Source: Aquabacterium sp. CECT 9606 | Lineage (GTDB): Bacteria; Pseudomonadota; Gammaproteobacteria; Burkholderiales; Burkholderiaceae_C | Assembly: GCF_918741295.1 (NCBI RefSeq) | Contig: NZ_CAKKNB010000002.1 | Span: 992,001 to 1,056,000 of the forward strand | Direction of reading: 5' to 3' | Length of the DNA stretch: 64,000 bases | In this document: positions 63,806 through 64,000 of the stretch, one piece after another | How positions within the stretch are numbered: the stretch's first letter is position 1 | Layout: each line of letters opens with the position of its first letter | Position numbers and translations under genes: made by a program | The notes under the pieces: model-generated | The model's database searches: none | Seen by the model: the letters and a program-made list of their open reading frames with translations, nothing else | What the model was told of the DNA's origin: nothing

Positions 63806-64000
63806 ATGTCCAATTTCAGAACATTTCTAAGAAGCGGCCACAGCCCGACCTTGTTCGCGGCCTTCCTGTACTTCTCGTTCTCGTGTTGCATCTGGGTGCT
63901 CAACGGCGCCATGGCGCCTTTCATCAGCGAGACCTTCAACCTGACGCCGGCCCAGAAGGGTCTGATGTTGTCCATCCCCATCATCGCGGGCGCGGTCATG
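63806..64000 (+). CDS. NarK/NasA-like MFS nitrate/nitrite transporter, N-terminal part
   Basis: The window ends after 65 codons. The visible part has a first membrane segment (FAAFLYFSFSCCIWVLNG), then MAPFISETFNLTPAQKGLMLSIPI, the pattern of NarK-type nitrate/nitrite porters. It is divergent from the ANTAR/P-box protein gene. The ATG at 63806 lies after a 149-nt leader counted from the predicted start. No good ribosome site is seen; AGGTG at 63777-63781 is too far and lies in a third GGTGC/GCACC repeat that could mask the region. Confidence 0.8.
   Translation, partial: MSNFRTFLRSGHSPTLFAAFLYFSFSCCIWVLNGAMAPFISETFNLTPAQKGLMLSIPIIAGAVM

Noticed and set aside
1-64000. CRISPR arrays, insertion sequences or prophage genes
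   Set aside because: No regularly spaced repeats, transposase, integrase or phage structural motif was found on either strand.

Overview
This is a high-G+C bacterial chromosome segment. Gene families and order point to a betaproteobacterium of the order Burkholderiales: XrtB-type exosortases with EpsD/F/G/I, a manX-ptsH pair, glnE followed by a rhombosortase, and ispB next to tRNA-Pro. The species cannot be named from the window. No rRNA, CRISPR array or insertion sequence was found.

Positions 1 to about 37100 hold one large exopolysaccharide (EPS) locus, which follows the tail of a galactose-oxidase-like protein. It reads as two export arms. Arm A is epsF-epsG-glycosidase-wzy on the plus strand (736-5859), a convergent second glycosidase and two acyltransferases (5849-10607), and a tightly overlapped minus-strand operon (20887 down to 10626) of xrtB, fcl, epsI, five glycosyltransferases, an acyltransferase and wzx. 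A WecG-type transferase with its own terminator follows at 21899-20969. Arm B is a plus-strand operon (22142-30747) of glycosyltransferase, second xrtB, second epsI, gmd, methyltransferase, second wzy, second flippase and glycosyltransferase. It meets a minus-strand set of epsD, epsF, epsG and a secreted beta-helix protein (37131-30687). Gmd and Fcl, the two steps of GDP-L-fucose synthesis, lie on opposite arms. No outer-membrane exporter (EpsE/Wza) and no initiating phosphoglycosyltransferase lies in the window. No protein in the window ends in a PEP-CTERM signal.

Positions 37271-62233 are mostly housekeeping: rhombosortase and glnE, a YhdP-like envelope protein, DUF4197, a thioredoxin-like lipoprotein, a degenerate sensor kinase, manX-ptsH without ptsI, a porin-like protein, a chalcone-isomerase-like protein, an M48 protease, LemA, queC, fpr, a small membrane protein behind a Fur-box-like site, a beta-propeller protein, a TSUP transporter, proA, a Cys-motif protein, a 44-residue peptide, a Ubi-type hydroxylase, ispB and tRNA-Pro(CGG).

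The right end (62256-64000) looks like the start of a nitrate system. A cytoplasmic protein combines an ANTAR RNA-binding domain with two NarX/PilJ-type P-box motifs. It is divergent from a truncated narK-like transporter gene. Between them are a sigma-54-type -24/-12 element and a hairpin with an A-N-N-G hexaloop placed almost exactly at the predicted transcript start. That regulatory region and the mirrored double-exosortase EPS locus are the two most interesting parts of the window.
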